From: Streptomyces spiramyceticus | GTDB taxonomy: Bacteria; Actinomycetota; Actinomycetes; Streptomycetales; Streptomycetaceae | Assembly: GCF_028807635.1 (NCBI RefSeq) | Contig: NZ_JARBAX010000002.1 | Span: 868,001 to 932,000 of the forward strand | Direction of reading: 5' to 3' | DNA: 64,000 bases | Shown here: positions 43,873 to 53,700 of the stretch, in pieces | How positions within the stretch are numbered: the stretch's first letter is position 1 | Layout of the letters: every line of letters starts with the position of its first letter | Notes under the pieces: generated by a model | Databases searched by the model: none | Told to the model about the DNA's origin: nothing | Seen by the model: only the letters and a program-made list of their open reading frames with translations | Position numbers and translations under genes: made by a program

Positions 43873-43967
43873 CAGGAAGCGAGCGATGAGTTCCGGTGCC
43901 GCGGCAGGTCCACCCTTCAGACGCATTCGCCCGCGTGCATCCGCTCGCGCCCAGCCAGGAGGACCCC

Positions 43968-44441
43968 ATGCAGAAGATCACCACGTTCCTGTGGTTCGAC
44001 GACCAGGCGGAGGAGGCCGCGGAGTTCTACACATCCGTCTTCGGCAACTCCCGAGTGCTGGAGGTGCAGCGCTACGGGGACACGGGACCGGGCAAGCCGG
44101 GCTCCGTCATGCTCGTGACGTTCGAACTGGAGGGCCAGAGCTTCATGGCGCTCAACGGCGGTCCCGAGTTCTCCTTCACCGAAGCCGTCTCGCTGTACGT
44201 CGACTGCGTGTCGCAGGAGGAGGTCGACGACCTCTGGGCCAAGCTCACGGCCGACGGCGGTTCGGAAGGGCCGTGCGGCTGGCTCAAGGACAAGTACGGC
44301 CTGTCCTGGCAGATCATTCCCCGGGCGCTGACGGAGATGCTGAGCGACCCGGACTCCGAAAAGGCCGGCCGGGCCATGCAGGCCATGCTCGGGATGAAGA
44401 AGATCGACGTCCAGGCGCTGCGGCACGCCGCGGGAGAGTGA
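43968..44441 (+). CDS. VOC-superfamily protein (PhnB / 3-demethylubiquinone methyltransferase-like)
   Basis: A 157-residue protein of the PhnB-like branch of the glyoxalase/VOC fold: ITTFLWFDDQAEEAAEFYTSVFGNSRVLE, FELEGQSFMALNGGPEFSFTEAVSLYVDC and DKYGLSWQIIPRALTEML. Reaction unknown; proteins of this branch often lack a full metal site. AGGAGG lies six bases before the ATG. It is separate from its neighbours. Confidence 0.93.
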   Translation: MQKITTFLWFDDQAEEAAEFYTSVFGNSRVLEVQRYGDTGPGKPGSVMLVTFELEGQSFMALNGGPEFSFTEAVSLYVDCVSQEEVDDLWAKLTADGGSEGPCGWLKDKYGLSWQIIPRALTEMLSDPDSEKAGRAMQAMLGMKKIDVQALRHAAGE

Positions 44442-44503
44442 CCCGGGCAACCAGGCTCCGGAGGCTCCGGATTCGGCCATTCATCACGGCCGACATGATG
44501 ATG

Positions 44504-44531
44504 TTGGCGCTTCCCAAATTCTGCTTATGAT
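44504..44531 (+). promoter_or_regulatory. Promoter giving a leaderless LysR transcript
   Basis: TTGGCG (44504-44509), a 16-bp spacer and TATGAT (44526-44531). The GTG start of the LysR gene is six bases after the -10 hexamer, so the transcript would begin at or next to the start codon. No ribosome site exists, which agrees with this. Confidence 0.65.
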
Positions 44532-44537
44532 TCCGAG

Positions 44538-45452
44538 GTGTTCGACTCACGGCACATCAAGACATTCCATGAAGTGGTCAAGACCGGTTCGTACTCGGCG
44601 GCCGCTCGTGCCCTGGGCTACACACAGCCCGCGATCACCCAGCAGATGAAGGCCCTCGAACGGGACGTCGGCACGCCCCTGTTCACCCGCATCGGCCGCG
44701 GCATGCGCCTCACCGAGGCCGGAGAGGCCCTTTCGCGGCACGCGGCCATCATCCTCGACACCATGTCAGCGGCCCAGCAGCAGATGAGCGCCCTCACCCG
44801 CCTGCACACCGGGCGCGTGAGGGTCTGCGCCTTCCCCAGCGCCAGCGCCACCCTCATACCCGAGGCCATGGCCCGCCTGGCCGCCGGTCACCCCGGGGTA
44901 CGTGTGGAGCTGCTGGAGAACGAGCCGCCCGAGTCGCTGCGGCGGCTGGTGCGTGGCGAATGCGACATCACGCTCGCCTTCACCTATCCGGGCCTGCACG
45001 ACGACGTGCCCGATGTGCCGGACGAGATGGTGGAAATCCCGCTGCTGGAAGACCAGTTGACGGTCGTGCTGCCGACCGCGCACCCGCTCGCCCGGCGCCG
45101 GGCGGTGAAACTGGCGGACCTGGCGGAGGAACGCTGGATCGCGGGCTGCCGGCGCTGCCGCGTCAACTTCCTGCACGAATGCGCGGAACAGGGCTTCGCG
45201 CCCGACATCGCGTTCACGACCGATGACAACCTGGTGGTGCAGAGTCTCGTCGCCGAGGGCCTCGGCGTCGCCATGATGCCGGGGCTCGTCCTCAACTTCC
45301 TGCGCCACCCGAAGGTCACCGGACGGGCTCTGGAGCCTGCCTCCCGGCGGCAGGTCTCGGCGTACGTGCTGCGCGAGCATCTGAGGATTCCGGCCACCGG
45401 GCTGGTACTCGAAGAGCTCCGGGCGGTGGCCGCGAACAAGATCGGCTGCTAG
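44538..45452 (+). CDS. LysR-family transcriptional regulator of the cysteine dioxygenase / YeiH module
   Basis: A 304-residue LTTR. The N-terminal HTH is HIKTFHEVVKTGSYSAAARALGYTQPAITQQMKALE, followed by GTPLFTRIGRGMRLTEAGE. The effector domain (about 90-300) has VRVCAFPSASATLIPEAMARL and SLVAEGLGVAMMPGL. The GTG appears to be read from a leaderless mRNA. It lies 95 nt before a cysteine dioxygenase gene on the same strand. Two GCGCGAATCA direct repeats (about 45457-45476) in the gap might be regulator sites. Confidence 0.92.
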   Translation: MFDSRHIKTFHEVVKTGSYSAAARALGYTQPAITQQMKALERDVGTPLFTRIGRGMRLTEAGEALSRHAAIILDTMSAAQQQMSALTRLHTGRVRVCAFPSASATLIPEAMARLAAGHPGVRVELLENEPPESLRRLVRGECDITLAFTYPGLHDDVPDVPDEMVEIPLLEDQLTVVLPTAHPLARRRAVKLADLAEERWIAGCRRCRVNFLHECAEQGFAPDIAFTTDDNLVVQSLVAEGLGVAMMPGLVLNFLRHPKVTGRALEPASRRQVSAYVLREHLRIPATGLVLEELRAVAANKIGC

Positions 45453-45547
45453 GCAGCGCGAATCAGCGCGAATCATAAGGAGAGTTTGGGCGGCGGCGTA
45501 CAAACGCTCCTTGGACGTCCTCGATCGAGCGGCGCCAGTCTGCTCGT

Positions 45548-46114
45548 ATGACCACTTCGACCGCATTAACGGCTGCCCGTACGACCGCTCGCCTCGACGC
45601 GCTGGTCGGCGAAATCCGCGAGGCCGTAGGTCAGGGCCTGCCGCCCGACCCGACGGCGTACCTGGTCGGCGAGCGGCTCGCGCCGCACCTCGGCGCGGAC
45701 GACCTCCTCACCCCGGAACAGCGCGAGGGCGACCCCGAGCGCTACCGCCAGCACCTGCTGCACGCGGAGGGCGACGGCAGCTTCTCGATCGTCGCCCTCG
45801 TCTGGCGGCCGGGTCAGCGCACCAGCGTGCACGACCATGTCGCGTGGTGTGCGACCGGTGTCCACGAGGGCGAGGAGCACGAGCGGCGCTACCGGCTCGT
45901 CCCGTCCTGCGACGGCTCGGCGGCTCGCCTCGTCGCCACGCAGGACGTCGTCAACCCGCAGGGCGCCGTCTGCGGTTTCGCGCCGCCCGGCGACATCCAC
46001 CGGGTCTGGAACGCGGGCACGTCAAAAGCGATATCCCTGCATGTGTACGGCGCCGACATATCCAAGCTCGGCACGAGCGTCCGCCGGGTGTACGAGCTGA
46101 CGGCCGACCGCTGA
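45548..46114 (+). CDS. Cysteine dioxygenase family protein
   Basis: A 188-residue cupin that oxidises the thiol of cysteine (or a related thiol) to the sulfinate with iron and oxygen. Iron ligands are visible as HDH in GQRTSVHDHVAWC and His in FAPPGDIHRVWN. The tyrosine/cysteine cofactor pair of mammalian enzymes cannot be confirmed, though C in HVAWCATGVHEG is placed near it. The stop overlaps the YeiH start (TGATG), so oxidised sulfur product and exporter are made together. Confidence 0.94.
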   Translation: MTTSTALTAARTTARLDALVGEIREAVGQGLPPDPTAYLVGERLAPHLGADDLLTPEQREGDPERYRQHLLHAEGDGSFSIVALVWRPGQRTSVHDHVAWCATGVHEGEEHERRYRLVPSCDGSAARLVATQDVVNPQGAVCGFAPPGDIHRVWNAGTSKAISLHVYGADISKLGTSVRRVYELTADR

Positions 46115-47199
46115 TGGCGCTCCTGAGGGAACGGGTCAAGGAGTCGGGGCGGGAGACACCCGCGCCCGGCAGGTCGCCGGGGCTCGCGCTCGCCACCGCC
46201 GGTGTGGGCGTCGCCTGGGCCGTGCACCAACTCCTCCCGAACGTCCCGATGCTGACCGCCGCCGTGGTACTCGGCGTCGCGGCCTCGCATCTGCCGGGAA
46301 CGCGTGCGCTCGTACGGGGCAGGGCGCGGCCGGGACTCTCGTACGCCGGGAAACGGCTGATGCGCCTCGGGATCGTCCTGCTCGGCCTGAAACTGGGCCT
46401 GGACGACGTACTGGGCATCGGATGGGCCACCGTCGCGATGGTGCTCGGCGTGGTCACAGCCACCTTCTTCGGCACATGGTGGCTGGGCCGCCGCATGGGG
46501 CTGCGCGGCGACCAGCCGCTGCTCGTCGCCACCGGCTACTCGATCTGCGGGGCGTCCGCGATCGGCGCGGTGAGCGAGGCGACGGACAGCGACGAACGGG
46601 ACACCGCGACGTCGGTGGCGCTCGTGACGCTGTGCGGGACCCTCGCCATCGCGGTACTGCCCCTGTTGCAGCAGCCGTTGGGGCTGACCGATGCGGAGTT
46701 CGGCCGCTGGGCCGGCGCGAGCGTGCACGACGTGGGGCAGGTCGTGGCCACCGCGCAGACCGCCGGGGCGGACGCGCTCGGCGAAGCGGTCCTGGTCAAG
46801 CTGATGCGGGTCGCGCTGCTTGCGCCGCTCGTCGCGGCGGTGGCCGTGTCCGTACGCCGGCGAAGGCGCACCGCCGCTTCGAGCGCGGGCACGAAGCGGC
46901 CGCCGCTCGTGCCGCTCTTCGTCGTCGGCTTCCTGGTGATGGTCGCCGTGCGCAGCACGGGCCTGCTGCCCGGCGGCGCGCTCGACGTGGCGCAGACGGC
47001 GCAGGAACTCCTGCTCGCGACCGCCCTGTTCGGGCTCGGCAGCGCGGTGCACCTGCCGTCCCTGAGCCGAACGGGCGAGCGCAGCGAGATGGGGGTCCCC
47101 CCGGCCGGAGGCTGGGGGAGGGTCGCGGCGCTGGGACTGTGCGCGTGGGTGGTCGTGGCCGGAGTCTCGTACGCGGGAGTGCTGCTCACGACGGCCTGA
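46114..47199 (+). CDS. YeiH/DUF819-like putative sulfate (sulfite) exporter
   Basis: A 361-residue membrane protein with about ten hydrophobic segments, matching the YeiH family: LSYAGKRLMRLGIVLLGLKLGL, GYSICGASAIGAVS, SVALVTLCGTLAIAVLPLL and GRWAGASVHDVGQVVATAQ. Family members are annotated as putative sulfate exporters and often sit next to LysR genes. Here it is translationally coupled to cysteine dioxygenase. The reading that it exports sulfite or sulfate released from cysteine is an inference from context. Confidence 0.9.
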   Translation: MALLRERVKESGRETPAPGRSPGLALATAGVGVAWAVHQLLPNVPMLTAAVVLGVAASHLPGTRALVRGRARPGLSYAGKRLMRLGIVLLGLKLGLDDVLGIGWATVAMVLGVVTATFFGTWWLGRRMGLRGDQPLLVATGYSICGASAIGAVSEATDSDERDTATSVALVTLCGTLAIAVLPLLQQPLGLTDAEFGRWAGASVHDVGQVVATAQTAGADALGEAVLVKLMRVALLAPLVAAVAVSVRRRRRTAASSAGTKRPPLVPLFVVGFLVMVAVRSTGLLPGGALDVAQTAQELLLATALFGLGSAVHLPSLSRTGERSEMGVPPAGGWGRVAALGLCAWVVVAGVSYAGVLLTTA

Positions 47200-47419
47200 C
47201 CACTCGTACCTCGCCGAAACCTGACGGTAACTCCCCGTGCGCAGGCCGCTCTGGGCTCGGACGGGGAGCTCCTCGGGAGGTGAGCGGCGGTGACCGTCCC
47301 AGGACCGCACGCGTCGGGCAGGAACCGGCTTCGTTCCGTGAGCGAATGGCACGCCGGGGCAATCGCGGAGCAGACGGCGGCGCGGCGGCCGCGACAGTAA
47401 CGGCCTGAGGCCTTGAATT

Positions 47420-47485
47420 CGCGGACATTCCCCTTCCCGGCCGGGCGTCTGCCTTACGCCCGTCTTGTGCCGGGGAATGTCCGCG
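47420..47485 (+). promoter_or_regulatory. Long inverted repeat with nested hairpin, upstream of the biosynthetic cluster
   Basis: CGCGGACATTCCCC (47420-47433) and GGGGAATGTCCGCG (47472-47485) are perfect 14-bp arms. The enclosed segment holds a second hairpin (GGGCGT at 47443-47448 with ACGCCC at 47456-47461). It lies in the 379-nt gap between yeiH and the phosphopantetheinyl transferase. It could be a terminator for the yeiH operon, an operator or a regulatory RNA fold. No T-tract follows it. Confidence 0.7.
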
Positions 47486-47578
47486 CACCGGTTCCGGACA
47501 ATCCCGTTGAGATTGCGGCCGTAAGCTTTCGGCCACCCTCGCTTCGGAATTCCAGGGTGAGTTGCCTATGCTCGGCGG

Positions 47579-48346
47579 GTGAACGGAACGGCGATGCATG
47601 TACCCATGACTCCGGTTCTCGGAGAACCCGCCGGGCGCACGGACCTGCCGAAGGCCGGCGAAGCTCCCGTGCTGTGGAGCGTCGACGCGGAGCGGCAGGG
47701 TCGCGTCGCCGCGCGGCTCGCCCCCGAGGTCCTCGACGACACGGAGAAGGAGCGCGCGGCGTCCTTCGTACGGGACCTCGACCGCCGGTGTTACATCACC
47801 GCGCACGTGGCGCTGCGCGTCATGCTCGGCTCCTGTCTGGGGATCGAGCCCGGCGCCGTGCGGCTGCACCGCGAGCCGTGCCTGTCCTGCGGCGGCCCCC
47901 ACGGGAAGCCGGCCACCACCGACGGGCCGGTCCACTTCTCGCTCTCGCACAGCGGCAGCCTGGCACTGCTCGCCTGCGCGGCGGTGCCGGTCGGGGTCGA
48001 TGTCGAGGCGGTACCGGCACTGGCCGTCGTACGGGAGATATCGGGCGAACTGCATCCCGACGAGACGGCGGAGCTGGCCGAGGCACCGGAGGCCGGTCGG
48101 CCTGCCGCCTTCGCCCGGACGTGGGCGCGCAAGGAGGCGTACCTCAAGGGCATCGGCACCGGCCTCGCCCGCAGCCCCTCGCTCGACTACCTCGGCACGG
48201 CCCGGACGGCGGTGCGCCATCCGGCGGGGTGGGTGATCAGCGACGTGGCGGCGCCGCACGGGTACGCCGCCGCTGTCGCGACAGCGGATCAGTCCGCACC
48301 GGCCGCACCGTCCCCTTCCAGCAGCCCCGAAGCCGCCAGCAGGTAG
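47579..48346 (+). CDS. Sfp-type 4'-phosphopantetheinyl transferase
   Basis: Transfers phosphopantetheine from CoA to the serine of carrier proteins; likely activates the ACP and PCP of the PKS-NRPS cluster that follows. The 255-residue protein has the Sfp motifs: HFSLSHSGSLALLAC, VGVDVEAVPAL (Mg-binding Asp) and FARTWARKEAYLKGIGTGL. The GTG start is the first in-frame start after the long inverted repeat; a later in-frame ATG is possible. The 3' end overlaps the convergent regulator gene by 58 bp. Confidence 0.95.
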   Translation: MNGTAMHVPMTPVLGEPAGRTDLPKAGEAPVLWSVDAERQGRVAARLAPEVLDDTEKERAASFVRDLDRRCYITAHVALRVMLGSCLGIEPGAVRLHREPCLSCGGPHGKPATTDGPVHFSLSHSGSLALLACAAVPVGVDVEAVPALAVVREISGELHPDETAELAEAPEAGRPAAFARTWARKEAYLKGIGTGLARSPSLDYLGTARTAVRHPAGWVISDVAAPHGYAAAVATADQSAPAAPSPSSSPEAASR

Positions 48347-49275
48347 CCGAGTTGGGCCCGGCTGCTGCTCTCCAGCCGGAGCGACACCTTGCGGATGTGC
48401 TCGGCGACGCTGCGGCGGCTCATGCCGAGGCGGCGCGCGATGGAGTCGTCGGTCTCGCCGGACACGACAGCCAGCAGGATCGTGCGCTGCACGTCGGACG
48501 TGATGCTGGGCGGGCGCAGTGGTGAGGTGTCCGGATGGACCGGGATCGACCTCGCCCAGGCGTTGTTGAAGGACTGGGCCAGGAAGCGGACCAGGGCGGG
48601 ATGGCGGATCTCCAGCGCGGCGCTGCCGCGCTCCTCCGACACCGGAATGAAGGCGACCTTCTGGTCGCAGATGATGAACCGCTCGAACACCTCGGCCAGT
48701 GTGCGGACTTCGGCACCCGCCGCCGTGACCTGCTCGATGTAGGACAGCGTCGCCCGGTGCGAGCGCACGGTGTGCTGATAGATCGTCCGCTGCCGTACGT
48801 CGCGCGACAGCAGACGCAGATCGCGCTCCAGCGCTTCACTGAGCATCTGCGGTGCGCGCCCGCCGCCCGGCTGGGCCGTCAGCAGCTCGTGCCGGCACCC
48901 GTCCACGGCCGCCGTCAGTGCCTTGCTGATCAGCTCACCTCCGGTGAGCAGGGTCAGCGGAGGCTGCTCTGCGCTGCGTGCGTCGGTGTACACCTCCCCA
49001 AAGGCCGACAGGGCCGCGCGTGTTGCGCGAAGGGTCTGCCGCTGCTGGGAAATGGCGTTCTCGATCGGGGCCAGTACGGCAAAGGCCGCGGCCTCCGCGG
49101 GTACAGCTATGACAAATTCGGGCGAATAAGGGTCTTCGAGTACAAGGTGAAATCTCCATAGACAGTCCGGCGCCTCGTTCCGAGGAAGCCTTCCTTCCGT
49201 GAGCGCACGCCGGTAGGTCGCGAGCGCGGTGGCGCACGGCCCTTCCAGCGGCGAATTGTCGCAATCGAACGCCAT
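48289..49275 (-). CDS. LuxR-type helix-turn-helix regulator of the biosynthetic cluster
   Basis: A 328-residue regulator. The C-terminus is a LuxR-like HTH (DVQRTILLAVVSGETDDSIARRL, SRRSVAEHIRKVSLRLESSSRAQ). The N-terminal 240 residues resemble TrmB-like/LuxR regulators of streptomycete clusters, with LLTGGELISKAL and DLRLLSRDVRQRTIYQHTV, RTLAEVFERFIICDQKVAFI. The ATG at 49275 (MAFDCDN) is chosen as start; an in-frame GTG eight codons earlier is possible. It is divergent from the MFS exporter across 149 bp, where control of the cluster could be exerted. Confidence 0.87.
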   Translation of the reverse strand: MAFDCDNSPLEGPCATALATYRRALTEGRLPRNEAPDCLWRFHLVLEDPYSPEFVIAVPAEAAAFAVLAPIENAISQQRQTLRATRAALSAFGEVYTDARSAEQPPLTLLTGGELISKALTAAVDGCRHELLTAQPGGGRAPQMLSEALERDLRLLSRDVRQRTIYQHTVRSHRATLSYIEQVTAAGAEVRTLAEVFERFIICDQKVAFIPVSEERGSAALEIRHPALVRFLAQSFNNAWARSIPVHPDTSPLRPPSITSDVQRTILLAVVSGETDDSIARRLGMSRRSVAEHIRKVSLRLESSSRAQLGYLLAASGLLEGDGAAGAD

Positions 49276-49424
49276 CGAGGTGGAATGGTCATCGTTCACA
49301 ACTGTGCAGATTACATTTGTGCGTTGGCCGTTCCCGGGTGACGCCGCGCAATTCGGCAAGCATGATCGGGAGCGGGACCGGCCCGCTCACTCCCGCACCG
49401 AGCGCCCGCCGAGGAAGAGGGAAC

Positions 49425-50798
49425 ATGCCTGCTGCCGTGACGGCCGACTGGCGCTACCGGATCCTCGTCGGGGGCTACTCGGTCTCTTCGTACGGCACCT
49501 TCCTCAACATGGTGGCGCTCAGCCTCTTCGTCTACGCCACGACGGACAGTGCCCTGGCCATGGGCCTGTTCATGGCCGTACGGCTCGGCGCCGGATTCCT
49601 CACGGGGCTCACCGCCGGATCCCTGCTGGCCCGGGTCGCCGTCAAGCCGGTCATGCTCTGGATGAACCTGGCGCAGGCGGCCGCCATGCTGGTGCTGGCG
49701 TTCGTACCGGACGGGCTGCGCACGGTCGCGCTGTTCGTCGCCTCCGCCACGATCGGCGCCTGCAGCACGGTATTCATGGTGGCGCTGCGCAGCTCGATTC
49801 CCGATCTGGTGGGGGAGGAGCGGCGCAGCTGGGCCAACTCGCTGATGGTGGGCGGCCGTTCGATGGCCATGGTGGCGGGCTTCGCCTCCGCCGGAATCGT
49901 CGTCTCGCAGCTCGGATTCACCGCCGCGTTCCTGCTCGACGCGGCGAGCTTCCTGGTGTGCGCGGCGACGGTCATCTGGCTGCCGGACAAGGTCGGGCGT
50001 ACGGCGGAGACCGGGCGTACGGCGGAGGCCGATCGTACGGCCGACGGGGCAGGCACTGTCGAGAAGGCCAAGGCGGGCCGAGACTCCGGGCGCAAGCTGT
50101 CGGTGGCGGTGACCGCGCTCGCGGCCGTGCCCGCGATGGGGCTCATGGTGATCCTGCGCGGCGTCGACGCCCTCGGCTCGTCCTCGCACAACGCGGCCCT
50201 CCCGGTGTACTCCAGCGCGCTCGACCCCGGCGACCCGGCGGCGTTCGTCAGCCGCTTCTGGCTCTTCTGGGCCCTCGGGAACGTCCTGGCCCAACAAGTC
50301 ATCCAGCGGTGGGTCAAACACACCGGACGGTCCGTCGGTGCCGTCGGATTCGGCCTGGGTACGGTCGCCATGTCCAGCGCCTTCATCCTGGGCTTCGCCG
50401 GGTTCCCGATCGCCGCCACGCTGATGATCGCACTCGTCGCCGGAGCCGCGGACGGGCTCACCGAGGTGTCGTACACCTCGCATCTCCAGACACTGCCGGA
50501 GACCCTGCGCGGCCACGCGTTCGGGATCTCGGCCACAGTCGAGAACCTCGGCTTCGGCGTCGGCATGATCGCCGTCGCCGCCGCGCTGGAGGCGTTCTCA
50601 CCGTTCTCCGTCGTCGCCTGGTCCCACGGCGTCGCCGTCGTCGTCGCGCTGGTCTTCCTGATCCGGCTCATGGGCGGGCGGGGCTGGTCGGGCCGGTGGG
50701 TCCGGCGGGACAAGAGGTCGTCCGTAGAGGGAGGGAATACCGATGCGGGAGACCCGCACAGCGGTCGTCGGGATGGCGCTGAGGTTTCCGGGGGCTGA
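49425..50798 (+). CDS. MFS transporter of the biosynthetic cluster
   Basis: A 457-residue major-facilitator exporter with about 12 hydrophobic segments and a charged central loop (GRTAETGRTAEADRTA). It belongs to the EntS-like group (RILVGGYSVSSYGTFLNMVALSLFVY; VRLGAGFLTGLTAGSLLARV). It is likely the efflux pump for the cluster product. GAGGAAGAGGG precedes the ATG. The C-terminus overlaps the PKS start by 56 bp, so the two are cotranscribed. Confidence 0.92.
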   Translation: MPAAVTADWRYRILVGGYSVSSYGTFLNMVALSLFVYATTDSALAMGLFMAVRLGAGFLTGLTAGSLLARVAVKPVMLWMNLAQAAAMLVLAFVPDGLRTVALFVASATIGACSTVFMVALRSSIPDLVGEERRSWANSLMVGGRSMAMVAGFASAGIVVSQLGFTAAFLLDAASFLVCAATVIWLPDKVGRTAETGRTAEADRTADGAGTVEKAKAGRDSGRKLSVAVTALAAVPAMGLMVILRGVDALGSSSHNAALPVYSSALDPGDPAAFVSRFWLFWALGNVLAQQVIQRWVKHTGRSVGAVGFGLGTVAMSSAFILGFAGFPIAATLMIALVAGAADGLTEVSYTSHLQTLPETLRGHAFGISATVENLGFGVGMIAVAAALEAFSPFSVVAWSHGVAVVVALVFLIRLMGGRGWSGRWVRRDKRSSVEGGNTDAGDPHSGRRDGAEVSGG

Positions 50799-53700
50799 CA
50801 GCCCCCGGCAGTACTGGGAAGACATCCGCTCCGGGACGTCGCACGTACGCCGCTTCACGGATGCGGAGTTCGCCGCCGCCGGGATCCCCGAGGAGGCGTA
50901 CCGGGCACCGGACTTCGTGGGTGCCAGTGCGCCGCTCCGGGACATCGACGGCTTCGACGCGGGCTTCTTCCGGATGAGCGGCAGGGAGGCCGCCGTCACC
51001 GACCCGCAGCAGCGGCTCTTCCTGGAGTGCGCCTATCACGCGCTGGAGGACGGCGGATACGCGCGGCCCGACCCCGACGTCCGTATCGGCGTCTATGCGA
51101 GCAGCGGGTACCGCCTCTACTCCCTCCACAGCTACCTCGCCAACAACCTTGATCAGGAGGCCCGTTCGGCCGACTGGCACGCCGTGAAGCAGGTGCAGGT
51201 CGGAAACTACCCGGACTTCACCGCCACTCGGGCGGCCTTCAGGCTCGGCCTGACCGGGCCCGCCGTCAACGTCGCCACAGCCTGCTCCAGCTCACTCGTC
51301 TCCGTACACCTCGCCCGCCAGGCACTGGCATCCGGCGACGCGGACCTGATGGTCGTCGGATCGGCCGCGCTGCACCTGCCCCAGGTGACCGGACACCTGC
51401 ACGTCAAGGGCTCGACGCTCTCGCGGACCGGTACGGTACGGGCCTTCGACGCGGCGGCAGACGGCACGGTCGGCGGCAACGGGGTGGCCGCCGTACTGCT
51501 CAAGCCACTCGACCGCGCGCTCGCCGACGGCGACACGGTGCACGCCGTGATCCTCGGCTCGGCGGTCACCAACGACGGTGCGGACAAGGGAGGTTTCGCC
51601 GCGCCCGGGGTCGAGGGGCAGCGGGACGCCGTGCTCGGGGCGCTGCGGGCAGCCGGGGTCCCGGCCGACACGATCGGCTATCTGGAGGCGCACGGCACGG
51701 GCACGCTCAAGGGCGACCCGATCGAATTCGCCGCGCTGAGCGAGGCGTTCGCCCGCCACACGGACCGGACCGGCTTCTGCGCGCTCGGCTCCACCAAGCC
51801 CGCCATCGGCCACCTCGACAGCTGCGCGGGACTGGCCGGACTCATCAAGGCGATCCTCGTGCTCCGGCACGGCGAAATACCGCCGTTGGTGAATTACTCC
51901 CGCCCCAACCCGGCCCTCGATGTCGCAGGCAGCCCGTTCGTCCTGCCGGACCGGCTTCGCGAGTGGCCCGCGCCCGGGGGTGGCGTACCGCGCCGGGCGG
52001 GCGTGCACTCCATCGGCATGGGAGGCACCAACGCCCATGTGATTCTCGAAGAGGCACCGCCAATGGCGGCGGGCCTGCCGCCGGCGGTGGACCGGGCCGC
52101 CACCGTACCCGGCCTGCTGCCGCTGTCGGCGCACGACGGGCAGGCGCTGGTCGAGTACGCGCGAGCCTTCCGCGACCACCTCGTACGCCACCCGGGGACG
52201 GCGCCCGCCGATCTGCTCACCGGCGCGGTACTGGGCCGTCGTCATCTACGGCACCGGCTCGTCGTCACGGCGGAACCGGACGGCCTGCTGAGCGCGCTCG
52301 ACGACTACCTCGACAGTCCGCTGGAGGCCGGACGGGACGCGCCGTACGTGCTGGGCGAGGTCCCGGAAGATGCGGTCCCCGAGGCGGTGTTCCTCTTCAG
52401 CGGGCAGGGCGGTGGGAGCCCGGGGACGGCGGCCACCGTCGCCGCTCGCTTCCCCGTGGTCGCGGAGACGCTCGACGCGTGCGCGCGAATTCATCGGGAC
52501 GAGACGGGTGAGGACACGTTCCTCGAACGTCTCCTGACCGGCACGGGACCCGAACAGTGGGACACGGAGTTCGCCCAGCCCGCGATCTTCGCCCTCCAGG
52601 TCGCCCAGGCGCGGCTGTGGCGCCGGCTCGGTGTCGAGCCGGCGGTCGTCGCGGGACACAGCGTCGGCGAGTACGCGGCCCTGTGCGTCGCGGGAGCTCT
52701 GACGCTGGAGGACGGGATGCGGCTGGTGTGCCGGCGCGGGCGGCTGATGCAGCGCCACACGGAACCCGGCGGCATGATCGCCGTACTCGCGTCGGAGGAG
52801 CGCGTACGTCGGCTCCTCGCCGACGTCGACGGCGTCGAGCTCGCCGCGGTCAACGGCCCGGCCCACCATGTCGTGGCCGGCCCCCGGCGGGCGGTGGCGG
52901 CAGCCCGCGCGTGGCTCACGGAACACGGCGAGGCGGGGCTGGCGCTGGTGGTGGACCGGGCGTTTCATACGTCGCTGATCGACCCCGTGCTCGACGACCT
53001 CCGTATCGCGGCGGAGAAGACCGAACTCAGGCCGACGCGGACAGCGCTGGTCAGTGGCCTGGACGGCGTGCTGCGTCCGGCGGGCTGGCTGCCGGACGCG
53101 GACGATCTCGTACGGCAGGCACGCGAGCCCGTCGACTTCCACGCGATCCTGCGCACACTGGCCCCGCGAAGGCCGCTGCTCGTGGAACTCGGCCCCGACG
53201 CGCCGCTGACCGGGATGGCCCGCCGGGTCCTGCCGGACACGGTCGCGGTGGCGACGCAGCGCCGGAACACCACCACGCTCCAGCCGCTGTGGGCCGCCGT
53301 CGCGCGCCTGCACTGCGCGGGCCACGCCATCGACTGGGCGGCGCTGCTCGACGGCTGCGGCGGCCGCCGGGTGCCGTTGCCCACGTATCCGTTCCAGCAC
53401 GAGTCGCACTGGACGGGGCCAGCCGCGTTCTTCAAGGGCCCGGCCGGGCCCGGGCCCCGGAATTCCTCCGAAGACGACGACCATCGAGCCACCACGGAGA
53501 ACGCCATGACTGAACAGTCCGTACTGGACCGGGTGCTGGAGCTGACCGCCGGCCACTTGGGCTACGAGCCGTCTCAGGTCGGAGCCGACCGGACGTTCGT
53601 GGGCCTCGGTGCGGATTCGCTCCAACTGGTCGGGATGTTACGGCAGTTGGAGGGGGAGTTCGGCATAGAGATAGCGATGCGAGAGATGCTGGAGGAAGCG

